The notes beneath the pieces were generated by a model. The model saw nothing but the letters and a program-made list of their open reading frames with translations. It was not told the DNA's origin and searched no databases. The position numbers were made by a program, and so were the translations under genes. Shown here in pieces: positions 1 through 9,083 of a stretch of DNA of 38,784 nucleotides; positions within the stretch are counted from its first letter, which is position 1; every line of letters starts with the position of its first letter. This DNA comes from an uncultured Geobacteraceae bacterium (GTDB lineage: Bacteria > Desulfobacterota > Desulfuromonadia > Geobacterales > Pseudopelobacteraceae), in contig CAIYDX010000101.1 in assembly GCA_903925005.1 (NCBI GenBank), forward strand, positions 1-38,784, in the 5' to 3' direction.

Positions 1-821
1 AGGTGATCAATAGCCAGGCTGATATAATTCAGAGGATTGCGGATCTCATGAGCGATGCCGGATGCCAGTTGCCCGACCCGCGAAAGGTGTTCGGCCTCAT
101 AAAGGCGTTTCTCAAGCGCTTCACGCTCACGCAGTTTTTCAACCATGTTATTGAAACCTTTAGCCATCTCTCCGATTTCGTCGCCGCTTTCCACCGGAAT
201 GGTCACCGACAGATCCCCGGCCGAGATCCGCTTGAAGTCCTCCACCAGGTTTTTGATCGGGGTTGTATAGCGGCGGGCAAGAAAGATCGTCAGAGCGATG
301 CCGACGGCGAAAACCATTCCGGTTGCGAACAGGCGGCGGATAAAATTGGCGCGCTGAATGTCGCGAATATTGTCCAGCAGCATATTGATCTGGACAAATC
401 CCAGCTGCTCGTCTCCGACAATAACCGGCACCACCACTTCATACGGCTTCTGGGAGAGCATCGCGCCGCCGACCGGACGCCGTACCGCGTGGATCCCCTT
501 CTCCAGTTTTTTAAGCTCGCGTTTCTTGCCGATTTTTTCAGGATCGGAGGAGTCAATAATTTCCCCCTCCGTATTGATGATATTGATTTCGTTGATACCC
601 TTTTCACGGGCCTTTGTCAGGTAATCGGTCAGGCGGGAGGTCTCGGCATTGGAGGTGAGATCCTCGATACTCATCTGGATCGCTTTGGATATCTCTTGAG
701 AACTCTCCTGAATCTCGTTTACCAGATCGGTCTGGGCAAACTGGTTGAGGATGAAGAGCGTCAGCATCGCCAGCACCAACAGCGAGAGCATGATGATAAT
801 CAGCTTGGCATTAAGTTTCAT
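1..821 (-). CDS. Sensor histidine kinase, N-terminal part (runs off left edge)
   Basis: Reading the minus strand from the ATG at 821 gives 273 open codons to the window edge. Residues about 4-25 form a first membrane helix, followed by a periplasmic sensing region of about 135 residues. A second helix lies at about 163-182, then a HAMP linker at about 183-235 with the typical tail SGDEIGEMAKGFNNM. The H-box of the HisKA domain follows, GIAHEIRNPL, with the phosphorylated histidine at residue 258. The ATP-binding domain lies outside the window. The protein should sit in the inner membrane, sense a periplasmic signal and phosphorylate a response regulator that is not visible here. It is transcribed in the same direction as rimO, but a GC-rich inverted repeat separates them. 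The long opposite-strand frame over this interval is a shadow. Confidence 0.9.
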   Translation of the reverse strand, partial: MKLNAKLIIIMLSLLVLAMLTLFILNQFAQTDLVNEIQESSQEISKAIQMSIEDLTSNAETSRLTDYLTKAREKGINEINIINTEGEIIDSSDPEKIGKKRELKKLEKGIHAVRRPVGGAMLSQKPYEVVVPVIVGDEQLGFVQINMLLDNIRDIQRANFIRRLFATGMVFAVGIALTIFLARRYTTPIKNLVEDFKRISAGDLSVTIPVESGDEIGEMAKGFNNMVEKLREREALEKRLYEAEHLSRVGQLASGIAHEIRNPLNYISLAIDH

Positions 822-839
822 GGGAGCCTTTAAAAACGA

Positions 840-920
840 CCACCCCCCAGCCCCCTCCTTAAAGGAAGGAGGGGGGGCTTTTAAAGTCCCCCTCCTGTTT
901 TAGGAGGGGTTAGGGGTGGT
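840..920. repeat. GC-rich inverted repeat between rimO and the kinase gene
   Basis: The ends are complementary (CCACCCC at 840-846, GGGGTGG at 913-919). Inside lie two C-tract/G-tract hairpins built on the unit CCCCCTCCT and its complement AGGAGGGG. It resembles the intergenic palindromic elements common in many proteobacterial genomes. It could fold as a transcript barrier after rimO, but no clean U-tract is present, so it is listed as a repeat and not a terminator. Confidence 0.6.
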
Positions 921-938
921 AAGGTGTTGACTTGAAAA

Positions 939-2285
939 TTATTTCACCATTTCGCCGATCAGATCATAATCTGAGGAGTCGGTAATCTTAAGCGTGACAA
1001 TATCGCCGATATCGGCGGTTCCGGAGGTGATATAAACCTGACCGTCAATATCGGGAGCCTGGCGGGATGATCGCCCCTTGAGCAGCAGTTCGGTCTCCTC
1101 GCTGAACCCCTCAACGATAACCTGTTCGGTTGTCCCGATCAGCGTGCGGTTATGCCGGAAGGAAAGCCGCGCCTGGGCACGCATCAATTTGCGGTAGCGT
1201 TCCCGTTTGACACGTTCCGACACCTGATCCGGCATCTGGGCTGCTGGGGTCCCCTCTTCCCTGGAGTAGCAGAACACCCCCAGACGGTCGAAGCGGGTCT
1301 GTTCGATAAAGTGGGTCAGGGTGTTAAAGTCTTCGACTGTCTCACCCGGAAAACCGACAATCAACGACGTCCGCAGGGCGATGCCGGGGATTTCAAGCCG
1401 CAGTTTTACGATCAGATCACGAATCTGCTGTTCCGAACTCCTGCGTTTCATGGCTTTCAGTACCGGGTCGGAGATATGCTGGATCGGAATATCCAGGTAC
1501 TTGCAGACCTTCGGTTCATCCCGAATCAGGGCAATCATGCTGTCGGTGATGCCATCCGGGTACGCATAGAGCAAACGTATCCAGCGCAACCCCTCAATCG
1601 CGGCCAACCGCCGGACCAGGGTCTCCAGAGTGGTGCCGTCGTCCAAGTCGCTGCCGTAACGGGTGATGTCCTGGGAGATGACATTGATCTCCTTGACACC
1701 GCGGGCGACCAGCCGTTCCGCTTCGGCAACCAGCGCTTCAAGCGGCCGCGAGCGGTACGCTCCGCGCAGTGTGGGGATAATGCAGTACGAACAGCAGTTG
1801 GAGCACCCTTCACCGATTTTGAGGTACGAAAACCAGGCCGGCGACGAATTCAGACGCGGCAGCGTCTCGTCATAGATAAAATCGGGGTCACCGATATAGC
1901 GCAGCTGGCCTCCGGTGCCGCTCTTTTCGGCCAGAATCTCGGCAATACGGGGATAATCCCCGGTGCCGATGAAGATATCGACCTCCGGCAGTTCCTTGGC
2001 CAACTCCTCCTGATAGCGCTGCGGCAGGCAACCGGAGACGATCAGGGTATGGCAGCGCCCGTCGTGCTTCCGTTCGGCCAGGTCGAGGATGGCGTCGATA
2101 CTCTCCTGCTTGGCCTCCTTGATGAATGAACAGGTGTTGACAATGATGACATCGGCATCCTTCTCGTCCATCGTGATCTCGTAATCCTGCTTCGAGAGCA
2201 CCCCCAGCATAACTTCGGCATCCACCAGGTTTTTCGGACAGCCGAGGCTGACCATGCTTACTTTCTGTTTCACTTTTTCGCTCAA
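939..2285 (-). CDS. rimO: Ribosomal protein S12 methylthiotransferase RimO
   Basis: RimO is a radical-SAM enzyme that adds a methylthio group to a conserved aspartate of ribosomal protein S12. The 448-residue length fits the family. The N-terminal methylthiotransferase domain has its three cluster cysteines at C16 (SLGCPKN), C52 (NTCSF) and C86 (SGCLPQR). The radical-SAM CxxxCxxC motif is at C161/C165/C168, with an extra C164. The last 65 or so residues form the TRAM RNA-binding domain. The N-terminal SLGCPKN motif is typical of the RimO branch over MiaB. The start is TTG, preceded by GAGGG five bases upstream; a downstream GTG or ATG is possible but has no better site. It is the last gene of the run that begins at gatC. 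Confidence 0.95.
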   Translation of the reverse strand: MSEKVKQKVSMVSLGCPKNLVDAEVMLGVLSKQDYEITMDEKDADVIIVNTCSFIKEAKQESIDAILDLAERKHDGRCHTLIVSGCLPQRYQEELAKELPEVDIFIGTGDYPRIAEILAEKSGTGGQLRYIGDPDFIYDETLPRLNSSPAWFSYLKIGEGCSNCCSYCIIPTLRGAYRSRPLEALVAEAERLVARGVKEINVISQDITRYGSDLDDGTTLETLVRRLAAIEGLRWIRLLYAYPDGITDSMIALIRDEPKVCKYLDIPIQHISDPVLKAMKRRSSEQQIRDLIVKLRLEIPGIALRTSLIVGFPGETVEDFNTLTHFIEQTRFDRLGVFCYSREEGTPAAQMPDQVSERVKRERYRKLMRAQARLSFRHNRTLIGTTEQVIVEGFSEETELLLKGRSSRQAPDIDGQVYITSGTADIGDIVTLKITDSSDYDLIGEMVK

Positions 2286-2337
2286 AATATCCCTCGTTCC
2301 TATTATGTATGGTAAACAGGATAGACTTCTTTAAATT

Positions 2338-2823
2338 CTACTCTCTGAAATTGGTAAACTGCATCTCGACTTCCAGATCCTTCCCTTTGAGCAATTGGAT
2401 CGCATCCTGGAGATCATCTCGGTTCTTCCCGATCACCCGCACCTGATCATCCTGGATCTGGGCCTGCACCTTGAGCTTGCTCTCCTTGATCACCGCGATG
2501 ATATCCTTGGCTTTCTCCTTTGAGATCCCCTGCTGGACGGTAATGATCTGGCGTACCATGCCGCCTGAAGCCGGCTCTACCTTGCCGTACTGAAGCGCTT
2601 TTATGGAGATGTTGCGTTTCAAAAATTTGGATTGCAGCACGTCGATGACGGCCTTCAGCTTGTAGTCGTCGTCCGCCAGAACCTTAACAGCATCCTTCTC
2701 CGGCGTAATCTGGCTTTTGGAGCCCTTGAAGTCGTAGCGCTGGCCGATCTCCTTGATTGCCTGATTCACGGCATTATCGACCTCCTGCATGTCAACTTTA
2801 GATACAATGTCAAATGACGGCAT
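2338..2823 (-). CDS. yajQ: YajQ family nucleotide-binding protein
   Basis: This 161-residue protein matches the YajQ (UPF0234) family in length and sequence. It starts [18 protein letters not shown], contains the family segment [11 protein letters not shown] near residue 30, and ends QFTNFRE. The fold is two RRM-like domains. Family members bind nucleotides, and some bind cyclic di-GMP and act on transcription; which applies here cannot be read from sequence. GGAGG lies a few bases before the ATG. It sits between lolA (23 bases upstream) and rimO (52 bases downstream) and is probably cotranscribed with them. Confidence 0.93.
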   Translation of the reverse strand: MPSFDIVSKVDMQEVDNAVNQAIKEIGQRYDFKGSKSQITPEKDAVKVLADDDYKLKAVIDVLQSKFLKRNISIKALQYGKVEPASGGMVRQIITVQQGISKEKAKDIIAVIKESKLKVQAQIQDDQVRVIGKNRDDLQDAIQLLKGKDLEVEMQFTNFRE

Positions 2824-2846
2824 AACGTAACCTCCAGATGGGATTT

Positions 2847-3557
2847 TTACTGTTTTATCACCTCAACCCCTTCCGGGATCTTGAAGTTGAATTTTCCGTC
2901 GGCCAGCCCTTTGTTGACCCGCGCCCGGCTGTAATCGATCCGGGTCCGGTTTCCGCCCGCATCATGAACTATCGAGGAAACAATCGGGAAGACATTTCTC
3001 ACCTCTCCGGACAACCTTATCTGTTCAACAGCTTCGGCGGAGACTGTCAGCTGAAGTTTTGTCAGAGCAGCGCTCCCCTTTTTCGGGGTTAATTCAAGTT
3101 TATAGTTGCCGCTTTTGTCCTGCGGGTCAGCAGCAAAGGCGATATCAAAGTCACGTGACACGTGGCCAAGACCGGTCAGATACGTCAGGGCGATCGAGTT
3201 ACCCCCTGAGAACATGGCAGCAACACTGTTAACCAATACCTGTTTGGTTTCCGGTGTATAGAACCAGACCTGCTTGCCGTTGGAGACAATCTGCTGCTTC
3301 GGCTTGGTATAATTGAAACGGAACATGACCGCTGCCGATGCAGGGCGCTTCAGCAAAACTTCGCCACTCCCTTTCTGATCACGATTAACGGCAGCTATGG
3401 TCGTCTTCTGGGAAAAATCGGCTTGCACATCCTGCAGTCCGGCATACCCTTTTTCAAGAGCAGAGACGACATCCTTGAGAGATGCCGGTGTCGATGCCGC
3501 CGACAGCGGGAGTGCGGATAACAGCACTAACAAACATACGGAACATATTCTCAACAT
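2847..3557 (-). CDS. lolA: Outer-membrane lipoprotein carrier protein LolA
   Basis: LolA is the periplasmic chaperone that carries lipoproteins from the inner-membrane LolCDE complex to the outer membrane. The chosen start is the ATG at 3557 ([10 protein letters not shown]), because AAAGGT lies 6-7 bases ahead of it; an in-frame GTG five codons earlier overlaps that ribosome site and is unlikely. This gives 236 residues. Residues 1-21 are a signal peptide ending near SAAS. The mature part shows the LolA pattern: an early VQADFSQKT segment, then [20 protein letters not shown] and [16 protein letters not shown]. It is somewhat longer than the E. coli protein. It begins 32 bases after gatB in the same direction. 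Confidence 0.88.
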   Translation of the reverse strand: MLRICSVCLLVLLSALPLSAASTPASLKDVVSALEKGYAGLQDVQADFSQKTTIAAVNRDQKGSGEVLLKRPASAAVMFRFNYTKPKQQIVSNGKQVWFYTPETKQVLVNSVAAMFSGGNSIALTYLTGLGHVSRDFDIAFAADPQDKSGNYKLELTPKKGSAALTKLQLTVSAEAVEQIRLSGEVRNVFPIVSSIVHDAGGNRTRIDYSRARVNKGLADGKFNFKIPEGVEVIKQ

Positions 3558-3589
3558 GATATTACCTTTCACAACGAGACTGACTCGCG

Positions 3590-5029
3590 CTACCCCTTAA
3601 GTTTACTCAACAGCAGTTCGTTGACAACTGACGGATTGGCTTTACCTTTACTTGCTTTCATGACCTGACCGACGAAAAAGCCGAAGACTTTCTCCTTGCC
3701 GCCACGATATTCCTCAACCTGTCCGGCATTGGCGGCCATGATTTCGTCGATGATGCTTTCAATAGCGCTGCTGTCGGACACCTGTACCAACCCCTGCTCT
3801 TCGACAATGCTCTGCGGTGTTTTGCCGCTTTTCCACATCTCATCGAAAACGGTTTTAGCAATCTTGCCCGAAATAGTGCCGTTGTCGATCAGCTTCAGCA
3901 GTTCCGCCAGCTGTCCGGGAGTGATCGGGCATGCTTCAACCGATGTCCCACTGTCATTCAATGCCCTGGTTATTTCGCCCATTATCCAGTTGCCGACCGC
4001 TTTGGCGTTGCCATGGGCGGCAACACCAGCTTCAAAATAATCGGCCAGAGCCCGGCTGGCGGTCAGAACTTCGGCATCGTAAGGAGTGAGCCCCAGCTCG
4101 TCAATAAAGCGTTGCTGACGCTGTTCCGGCAGCTCCGGCAACTCTCGGCGCGAGCGTTCCACCCACTCGTCGCTAATAACCAGCGGCACCAAGTCGGGAT
4201 CAGGGAAATAACGATAATCGTGAGCCTCTTCCTTGCTTCGCATCGAACGGGTTTTCCCGCTGTTCGGATCAAACAGGCGCGTTTCCTGAACGACCGTGCC
4301 GCCATCCTCGACCAGATCGATCTGACGCTGAATCTCGTATTCGATGGCCTGCTTGACAAATTTGAAGGAGTTGACGTTTTTGATCTCGGCCCGTGTACCT
4401 AAGGTGTCGGAACCTACCGGCATAACCGAGACGTTGGCGTCGCAACGGAAACTCCCCTCTTCCATGTTGCCGTCACAAATCCCGAGCCAGGTTACGATCT
4501 GGTGCAGCTGTTTCAAGTAGACCACCGCTTCGTCGGACGAGCGGAGATCCGGTTCGGAAACAACCTCCAACAGCGGAGTGCAGGCGCGGTTCAGGTCAAC
4601 ACCCGACCCATCATTAAGGCTGGATTCGCCATGCACCAGCTTGCCGGCGTCCTCTTCCATATGAATGCGGGTGATGCCGATTCTTTTTGGCTCCTCTCCC
4701 TCAACCTTGATATCCAGCCACCCCCGCTGACAGATCGGATCTTCAAACTGGCTGATCTGATACCCCTTGGGAAGATCGGGATAGAAGTAGTTTTTGCGGG
4801 CGAAAATGCTGCGCGGCGTGATGGAACAGTTAGTGGAAAGACCGGCCTTGATGGCGAATTCAACCACTTTCTTGTTAAGGACCGGCAGCGCACCGGGGAG
4901 CCCCAGACAGACCGGGCAGGTTTGGGAGTTCGGCTCGGCGCCGAACTTTGTCGAACAGCCGCAGAATATTTTGGTGTCGGTCAGAAGCTGGACGTGAACT
5001 TCAAGACCGATGACTGGTTGGTATTTCAT
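3590..5029 (-). CDS. gatB: Asp-tRNA(Asn)/Glu-tRNA(Gln) amidotransferase subunit B
   Basis: GatB binds the misacylated tRNA and carries the kinase step of the GatCAB amidotransferase, which makes Gln-tRNA(Gln) and/or Asn-tRNA(Asn). The start is set at 5029 ([15 protein letters not shown]), which is the canonical N terminus and has GGAG nine bases upstream. The longer frame to 5095 would add 22 residues encoded by an intergenic repeat. The product is 479 residues, normal for the family. Signatures include the zinc-type cysteines CGC and CPVCLGLPG near residues 23-45, [17 protein letters not shown] and [12 protein letters not shown]. The C-terminal YqeY-like helical domain ends in [14 protein letters not shown]. 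It follows gatA, separated by a palindromic element. Confidence 0.97.
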   Translation of the reverse strand: MKYQPVIGLEVHVQLLTDTKIFCGCSTKFGAEPNSQTCPVCLGLPGALPVLNKKVVEFAIKAGLSTNCSITPRSIFARKNYFYPDLPKGYQISQFEDPICQRGWLDIKVEGEEPKRIGITRIHMEEDAGKLVHGESSLNDGSGVDLNRACTPLLEVVSEPDLRSSDEAVVYLKQLHQIVTWLGICDGNMEEGSFRCDANVSVMPVGSDTLGTRAEIKNVNSFKFVKQAIEYEIQRQIDLVEDGGTVVQETRLFDPNSGKTRSMRSKEEAHDYRYFPDPDLVPLVISDEWVERSRRELPELPEQRQQRFIDELGLTPYDAEVLTASRALADYFEAGVAAHGNAKAVGNWIMGEITRALNDSGTSVEACPITPGQLAELLKLIDNGTISGKIAKTVFDEMWKSGKTPQSIVEEQGLVQVSDSSAIESIIDEIMAANAGQVEEYRGGKEKVFGFFVGQVMKASKGKANPSVVNELLLSKLKG

Positions 5030-5049
5030 GAAATTGTCTCCAGTTATAC

Positions 5050-5105
5050 GTAGGGGCGCACTGCGTGCGCCCAACCCAATTCGGGCGTATGCCATACGCC
5101 CCTAC
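5050..5105. repeat. Palindromic element (GTAGGGGC-ended) between gatA and gatB
   Basis: The 56-base element is bounded by GTAGGGGCG (5050-5058) and its exact complement CGCCCCTAC (5097-5105). Inside are two hairpins: GCGCAC-tgc-GTGCGC and GGGCGTAT-gcc-ATACGCCC. It fills nearly all of the gatA-gatB spacer. A related element with the same GTAGGGGC terminus is found at 31129-31218. Confidence 0.75.
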
Positions 5106-5110
5106 AATGA

Positions 5111-6565
5111 TTACAAAGGCGTCCTCTTGGTGTGCCACTCCGTGGCCTGCTCAAATGCATAGCCCGCCTGCAGGATGATTGTCTCGCCGAACGGTTTACC
5201 TATCAATTGCAGACCGATCGGAAGGCCGGATAACGAAAAGCCGGCCGGAAGCGACATCGCGCAGGTGCCGGCCAGGTTGACCGGTATGGTAAAAATATCG
5301 GACAGGTACATCTGTAACGGATCGCCGGCTTTTTCACCGATCTTGAATGCCGGGGTCGGCGCAACCGGCGTCAGCATCAGATCGACATCGGCAAATGCCT
5401 TGATGAAGTCATTCATGATCAGCGTGCGCACTTTCTGGGCCTTGACGTAATAGGCGTCGTAATAGCCGGATGACAGCGCATAGGTGCCGATCATGATACG
5501 GCGCTTGACTTCGTTGCCGAATCCTTCGCTGCGGCTTTTAGTGTACATGCCGAGCAGACCGTCCGCCTCGGCACGGTGTCCGAAACGAACCCCATCATAG
5601 CGGGCAAGATTGGAGCTGGCTTCAGCCGCGGCAATCAGGTAGTAGGTTGCCACCGCATAGTCGGTGTTGGGCAGCGAGACATCGACAAATTCAGCACCGA
5701 GACGCCGATAGGTTTCAATGGCCTCAGCCATCGCCTTTTGTACTTCCGGGTCGAGTCCGTCGATGAAATACTCTTTCGGAAGGCCTATCTTCAGCCCCTT
5801 TACACCCTGTGTCAGAGCAGCGGAATAGTTCGGCACCGGTGTATCGACACTGGTGGAGTCTTTGGGGTCGTGGCCGGCAACCGCCTCCAGCATTACCGCG
5901 CAGTCAGCCACATCCCTGGTCAGTGGCCCGACCTGATCCAGTGAAGAGGCATAGGCAATGACGCCGTAGCGGGAAACCCTGCCATAGGTCGGCTTCAGCC
6001 CGACGCAGCCACAGTGAGCCGCAGGCTGCCGGATGGATCCGCCGGTGTCCGTTCCAAGTGTTGCGACCGCTTCTCTGGCGGCAACCGCAGCAGCAGAACC
6101 TCCCGATGATCCCCCCGGAATACACGTCGTATCCCACGGATTGCGGGTTGTGCCGTAGGCGCTCGACTCGTTTGAGGAGCCCATGGCAAACTCATCCTGG
6201 TTCAGCTTTCCGAGCAGTACCGCCCCGCGGTCACGCAGCTTCTCCCATGAAGTAGCGCTGTAGGGGGGGATAAAGTTATCCAGAATGCGGGAACCGCAGG
6301 TGGTGCGAATCCCCTCCGTCAGGAAAATATCCTTGAGTGCCAGCGGGATGCCGGTCAGCAGATCGCATTCGCCCAGTGCAATACGCTGGTCCGCGCTTTT
6401 AGCGGCGGCCAGAGCCTGCTCAGAAGTTACCGTGATGAAAGAGCCGACCTGCGGTTCAACAGCTGCAATACGCGCCAGCATGGCTGATGTGGCTTCCACG
6501 GAAGAGACCCGCTTCCCTTTCAATGCCGCGTGGAGTTCATGGATGGTCATGTCAATAATGTTCAT
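5111..6565 (-). CDS. gatA: Asp-tRNA(Asn)/Glu-tRNA(Gln) amidotransferase subunit A
   Basis: GatA is the amidase-signature subunit that releases ammonia from glutamine or asparagine for transamidation of Glu-tRNA(Gln) or Asp-tRNA(Asn). The 484 residues match the family length. The Ser-cisSer-Lys catalytic triad is complete: K78 in PLALKDIF, S153 in GGSSGGS and S177 in [11 protein letters not shown]. It lies 21 bases downstream of gatC and 81 bases upstream of the gatB start. With the other two subunits it forms a standard gatCAB set, which suggests the organism makes Gln-tRNA(Gln) and/or Asn-tRNA(Asn) by the indirect route. Confidence 0.98.
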   Translation of the reverse strand: MNIIDMTIHELHAALKGKRVSSVEATSAMLARIAAVEPQVGSFITVTSEQALAAAKSADQRIALGECDLLTGIPLALKDIFLTEGIRTTCGSRILDNFIPPYSATSWEKLRDRGAVLLGKLNQDEFAMGSSNESSAYGTTRNPWDTTCIPGGSSGGSAAAVAAREAVATLGTDTGGSIRQPAAHCGCVGLKPTYGRVSRYGVIAYASSLDQVGPLTRDVADCAVMLEAVAGHDPKDSTSVDTPVPNYSAALTQGVKGLKIGLPKEYFIDGLDPEVQKAMAEAIETYRRLGAEFVDVSLPNTDYAVATYYLIAAAEASSNLARYDGVRFGHRAEADGLLGMYTKSRSEGFGNEVKRRIMIGTYALSSGYYDAYYVKAQKVRTLIMNDFIKAFADVDLMLTPVAPTPAFKIGEKAGDPLQMYLSDIFTIPVNLAGTCAMSLPAGFSLSGLPIGLQLIGKPFGETIILQAGYAFEQATEWHTKRTPL

Positions 6566-6586
6566 TGTGTATATATCCCCTGCTTC

Positions 6587-6874
6587 TTATTCAATAACTT
6601 TCGGTACGGCAAAGAAGGTGCCTGATTTCTCGGGAGCATTGGCCAATGCCTTCTCCAAGCCGATCGAAGGCTGGACAACATCTTCGCGGAACGCGTTTTC
6701 CATCGGTACGGCATGGGAAGTCGGCACAACCCCTTCCGTATCCACCTCTTTCAGTTTTTCCACATAACCGAGTATTGCATCCATCTGCCCGGCAAAAAGC
6801 TCTTTTTCTCCAGGGCCCAGTTCAAGCCGGGCCAGACGTGCCACATGCTCGACTTCTGCTACCGTTATCTTCAT
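6587..6874 (-). CDS. gatC: Asp-tRNA(Asn)/Glu-tRNA(Gln) amidotransferase subunit C
   Basis: GatC is the small belt subunit that wraps around GatA and GatB and stabilises the amidotransferase. The start at 6874 gives 95 residues beginning MKITVAEVEHVARLARLEL, the usual GatC opening, with GGAG nine bases upstream; an upstream in-frame ATG at 6922 would add 16 unrelated residues. The C-terminal segment, with PMENAFREDVV and the terminal FFAVPKVIE, is typical. It is the first gene of the minus-strand run gatC-gatA-gatB-lolA-yajQ-rimO and is divergent from rplM. Confidence 0.96.
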   Translation of the reverse strand: MKITVAEVEHVARLARLELGPGEKELFAGQMDAILGYVEKLKEVDTEGVVPTSHAVPMENAFREDVVQPSIGLEKALANAPEKSGTFFAVPKVIE

Positions 6875-6980
6875 AGCGCCAACTCCGAATAAATCTTGAT
6901 AATTGCCGCGTGTATGTAACATGAAATCAGCTCCGTTACAACATTGATCAGATCAATTAGTTCTTCCGATAATTTTTCCC

Positions 6981-7009
6981 TTGACACGAGCATGCTCTTT
7001 TAGTAGGTT
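6981..7009 (+). promoter_or_regulatory. Probable sigma-70-type promoter of rplM-rpsI
   Basis: A perfect -35 box TTGACA (6981-6986) is followed by a 17-base spacer and the hexamer TAGGTT (7004-7009), which matches the -10 consensus only partly. Its position about 60 bases before the rplM start, in the divergent gatC/rplM spacer, fits a promoter for the ribosomal genes. Confidence 0.55.
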
Positions 7010-7032
7010 ACACCTCTTCAAAAAAATCTTGG

Positions 7033-7049
7033 CCTGTATTCTTTACAGG
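7033..7049 (+). promoter_or_regulatory. Leader hairpin upstream of rplM
   Basis: CCTGTA-TTCTT-TACAGG forms a six-pair stem with a five-base loop in the predicted 5' leader, 22 bases before the rplM ATG. Ribosomal protein operons are often controlled by leader structures that bind one of their products; whether this hairpin does so is inference from position. Confidence 0.4.
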
Positions 7050-7071
7050 TTGTACTGCGGGTGAGGAATTT

Positions 7072-7500
7072 ATGAAAACTGAAGTAGCTAAAGCGGAAAA
7101 TGTAAAGCGTGACTGGTATGTTGTTGACGCACAAGATGCTGTGCTGGGACGTCTTTCGACTCAGGTAGCCGGTGTTCTGCGCGGGAAAAACAAGGCTCTC
7201 TACACGCCCAGTGTTGATACCGGCGATTTTGTCATTGTCATAAACGCCGAGAAGATCGCCCTGACCGGTCGCAAGTTAGCCGACAAAATTTATTACAGCC
7301 ACTCCGGGTATGTCGGCGGGCTGAAAGAGATCACGGCTGGTAAACTGCTTGAAAAAAAGCCGGAAGATCTGATCAAGAAAGCTGTCAAAGGGATGCTCCC
7401 CAAGAATAAACTTGCACGGGCCATGCTCAGCAAGCTCAAAATCTATGCGGGCCCAAGCCATCCACACGCAGCTCAGCAGCCCAAGAACCTGGCACTTTAA
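7072..7500 (+). CDS. rplM: 50S ribosomal protein L13
   Basis: The 142-residue product has the normal length and landmarks of bacterial L13: an N-terminal [18 protein letters not shown], then [32 protein letters not shown] and [20 protein letters not shown] near the end. L13 is an early-assembly protein of the large subunit that binds 23S rRNA. GGTGAGG lies about seven bases before the ATG. It is followed after 20 bases by rpsI, the conserved partner in nearly all bacteria. Confidence 0.99.
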   Translation: MKTEVAKAENVKRDWYVVDAQDAVLGRLSTQVAGVLRGKNKALYTPSVDTGDFVIVINAEKIALTGRKLADKIYYSHSGYVGGLKEITAGKLLEKKPEDLIKKAVKGMLPKNKLARAMLSKLKIYAGPSHPHAAQQPKNLAL

Positions 7501-7520
7501 TACTCCAAGGAGAAAACGAT

Positions 7521-7913
7521 ATGGCAGCAGTCAGTTATTATGGAACAGGCAAACGCAAGAGCTCAATTGCTCGTGTATGGCTCAAGCCTGGTGTAGGTAC
7601 TTTTACCGTCAACCACAAAACCCTTGATGAATATTTTGGCCGGGAAACCTCCAAAATGGTTGTCCGTCAGCCGTTTGAGCTGGTTGAAAAAGTCGGCATT
7701 TTTGATGTCTACGTCACTGTTTCCGGTGGCGGCGATACCGGTCAGGCCGGCGCTATCAAACACGGCATCACCAAAGCCCTGCTGCTACACGAGCCGGAAC
7801 TGCGCGGTGTCCTCAAAAAGGCCGGTTTCATCACTCGCGATTCGCGCGTGAAAGAGCGTAAAAAGTACGGCAGGAAAGCAGCCCGCGCCCGCTTCCAGTT
7901 CTCCAAGCGTTAA
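7521..7913 (+). CDS. rpsI: 30S ribosomal protein S9
   Basis: This 130-residue protein is S9. It opens with [19 protein letters not shown], contains [19 protein letters not shown], and ends in the basic tail [17 protein letters not shown] that reaches the P-site tRNA in the ribosome. AAGGAG lies eight bases before the ATG. It is the second gene of the rplM-rpsI operon and is closed by a strong terminator. Confidence 0.99.
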   Translation: MAAVSYYGTGKRKSSIARVWLKPGVGTFTVNHKTLDEYFGRETSKMVVRQPFELVEKVGIFDVYVTVSGGGDTGQAGAIKHGITKALLLHEPELRGVLKKAGFITRDSRVKERKKYGRKAARARFQFSKR

Positions 7914-7939
7914 TCGCTGAATTAGACCGCACTCGTATG

Positions 7940-8503
7940 TTACATGGGGAAATCCGCAAGGGTTTCCCCATCTTTTTTGCCTAAATTTGAAATATGATGA
8001 ATATCGAAGTGCAGGGAATCTTTACTGACTTTAATCCGCTCTGCAACCTCCTTGGTAATCTCCTGACGGGCTCCATACGTCAATTCTGGCCACAATGCCG
8101 CCAGCGTGGTTGCTTGGTTGACTACATACTGGCGGCCTACATCCTCGCTTTTAAGGAAGTCGATTTCTCCCTGCAGGCGAGGGACCTCCTGAGAGATATT
8201 ATCTCTTTGAATGGTCAGAGGTTCGAATCGTGATGAAAAGGTTTCTTTATCAATCCTGTTGTCGCCAGCCAGATCAACCAAAGTATCTATCTTTTTATTA
8301 ATACCTTTCAAATTTTTCTTTAAAAACTCCAACCGGTTTTGTTTATCTCGTAGATTAATTTCATTGCCACTATCACTGCAGAGATTTTCTGGTGACAGAG
8401 AAATACTTTTAAGCAGGGTTTTCAGGGCGTTCTCTACAACGTCCTCGTCAATTTTAATTTTGCAAACGCGGCACGTATATATCCTTGAAATCCGAAGTGA
8501 ACA
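7940..8503 (-). pseudogene. C-terminal remnant of a large serine recombinase
   Basis: The minus-strand frame open from just after the stop codon of the next gene (8504) down to 7940 encodes about 187 residues without a normal start. It begins with a half zinc ribbon, IYTCRVC, followed by IDEDVVENALKTLL. A long coiled-coil region comes next (RLEFLKKNLKGINKKIDTL, then SRFEPLTIQRDNISQEV), and it ends with a segment containing ARQEITKEVAERIKV. This is the order seen at the C terminus of large serine recombinases of phages and integrative elements. The catalytic N-terminal domain and most of the DNA-binding domain are gone. It marks an old integration next to rpsI, whose terminator overlaps its 3' end. 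Confidence 0.72.
7945..7978 (+). terminator. Rho-independent terminator of rplM-rpsI
   Basis: TGGGGAAA (7945-7952) pairs with TTTCCCCA (7963-7970). An inner CC/GG pair closes a GCAA tetraloop, and a TTTTTT run follows at 7973-7978. It starts 32 bases after the rpsI stop. The 3' end of the recombinase remnant on the other strand lies inside this structure. Confidence 0.9.
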
Positions 8504-9070
8504 TCACGTTACGTCTTTTTGTACGGTTTTAAGTTGCTTTGGATGCGGATGCAATTTTATAAACGTGTCAAATGCCAACCATAGAAACAGTAAACCAGGA
8601 ATCTTTTCAAGTTTAAGTCCGTCTCGAGCAATTGACCAAAATCCAACCCCGGCAAAAGTCAAAGGAAGAGCACTCTTCAGGTTAAATTTGACACCTGATA
8701 TAGTTGTCAACCGTTCATTTAAGTCCTCAACAGCACCGATGAAGCTCAATTGAGTCTCGCCTTCACCAGTGATTAATGTTTCCTCAATTTGAGCGGTACC
8801 GGTAAGATCCGCAACAATTACTTCCAAGTCTTCCAGTAGCTGAAAAATGCTTGTCATGCTGTGTTTTTTTAAATCGTATTTGACCGTAACACTCCCGGTT
8901 GTGTGGTTCACTTCTACGTGATGGATGCCTTCATGTGTTTTGAGCTGATTCTCAATCTGCCTCATGACATGTAATTTTCGACTTCCTTGAGGAAGTTTTA
9001 TACGTAGCCGGCCAGGAATATGACTTGCGACGTGAGCACCGTGCAATGGATGCAACTTTTTCGGGTTCAT
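8504..9070 (-). CDS. HMA-like domain membrane protein
   Basis: The 188-residue protein starts with a domain (about residues 12-90) resembling the ferredoxin-like heavy-metal-associated fold. It has SHIPGRLRIKLPQG, then a helix and HHVEVNHTTGSVTVKYD, but no CxxC metal site, so it looks like the HMA_2 type found next to or inside P-type ATPases. Residues about 135-175 contain one or two hydrophobic helices (PLTFAGVGFWSIA and IPGLLFLWLAFDTF), so it is probably membrane anchored. It begins 13 bases after the MetK-like gene and is the last gene of the ATPase/MetK-like/HMA operon. Its role may be as an accessory or regulatory subunit of the ATPase; this is inferred from position only. Confidence 0.65.
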   Translation of the reverse strand: MNPKKLHPLHGAHVASHIPGRLRIKLPQGSRKLHVMRQIENQLKTHEGIHHVEVNHTTGSVTVKYDLKKHSMTSIFQLLEDLEVIVADLTGTAQIEETLITGEGETQLSFIGAVEDLNERLTTISGVKFNLKSALPLTFAGVGFWSIARDGLKLEKIPGLLFLWLAFDTFIKLHPHPKQLKTVQKDVT

Positions 9071-9083
9071 TGTTTATTCCTCC

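Noticed and set aside
3-833. 276-codon plus-strand frame at the left end
   Set aside because: It is antisense to the sensor kinase, whose minus-strand translation has membrane helices, HAMP and H-box; the plus frame shows no family features.
1152-2129. 325-codon plus-strand frame
   Set aside because: Antisense shadow of rimO, whose cysteine motifs are intact.
5030-5095. Longer GatB with 22 extra N-terminal residues
   Set aside because: The extension is encoded by the palindromic repeat and lacks a ribosome site; the inner ATG has GGAG and the canonical N terminus.
8216-8228. Sequence like a tRNA T-arm (AGGTTCGAATC), suggesting an integrase attachment site in a tRNA
   Set aside because: No acceptor or anticodon stems surround it, and it lies inside the recombinase coding frame.
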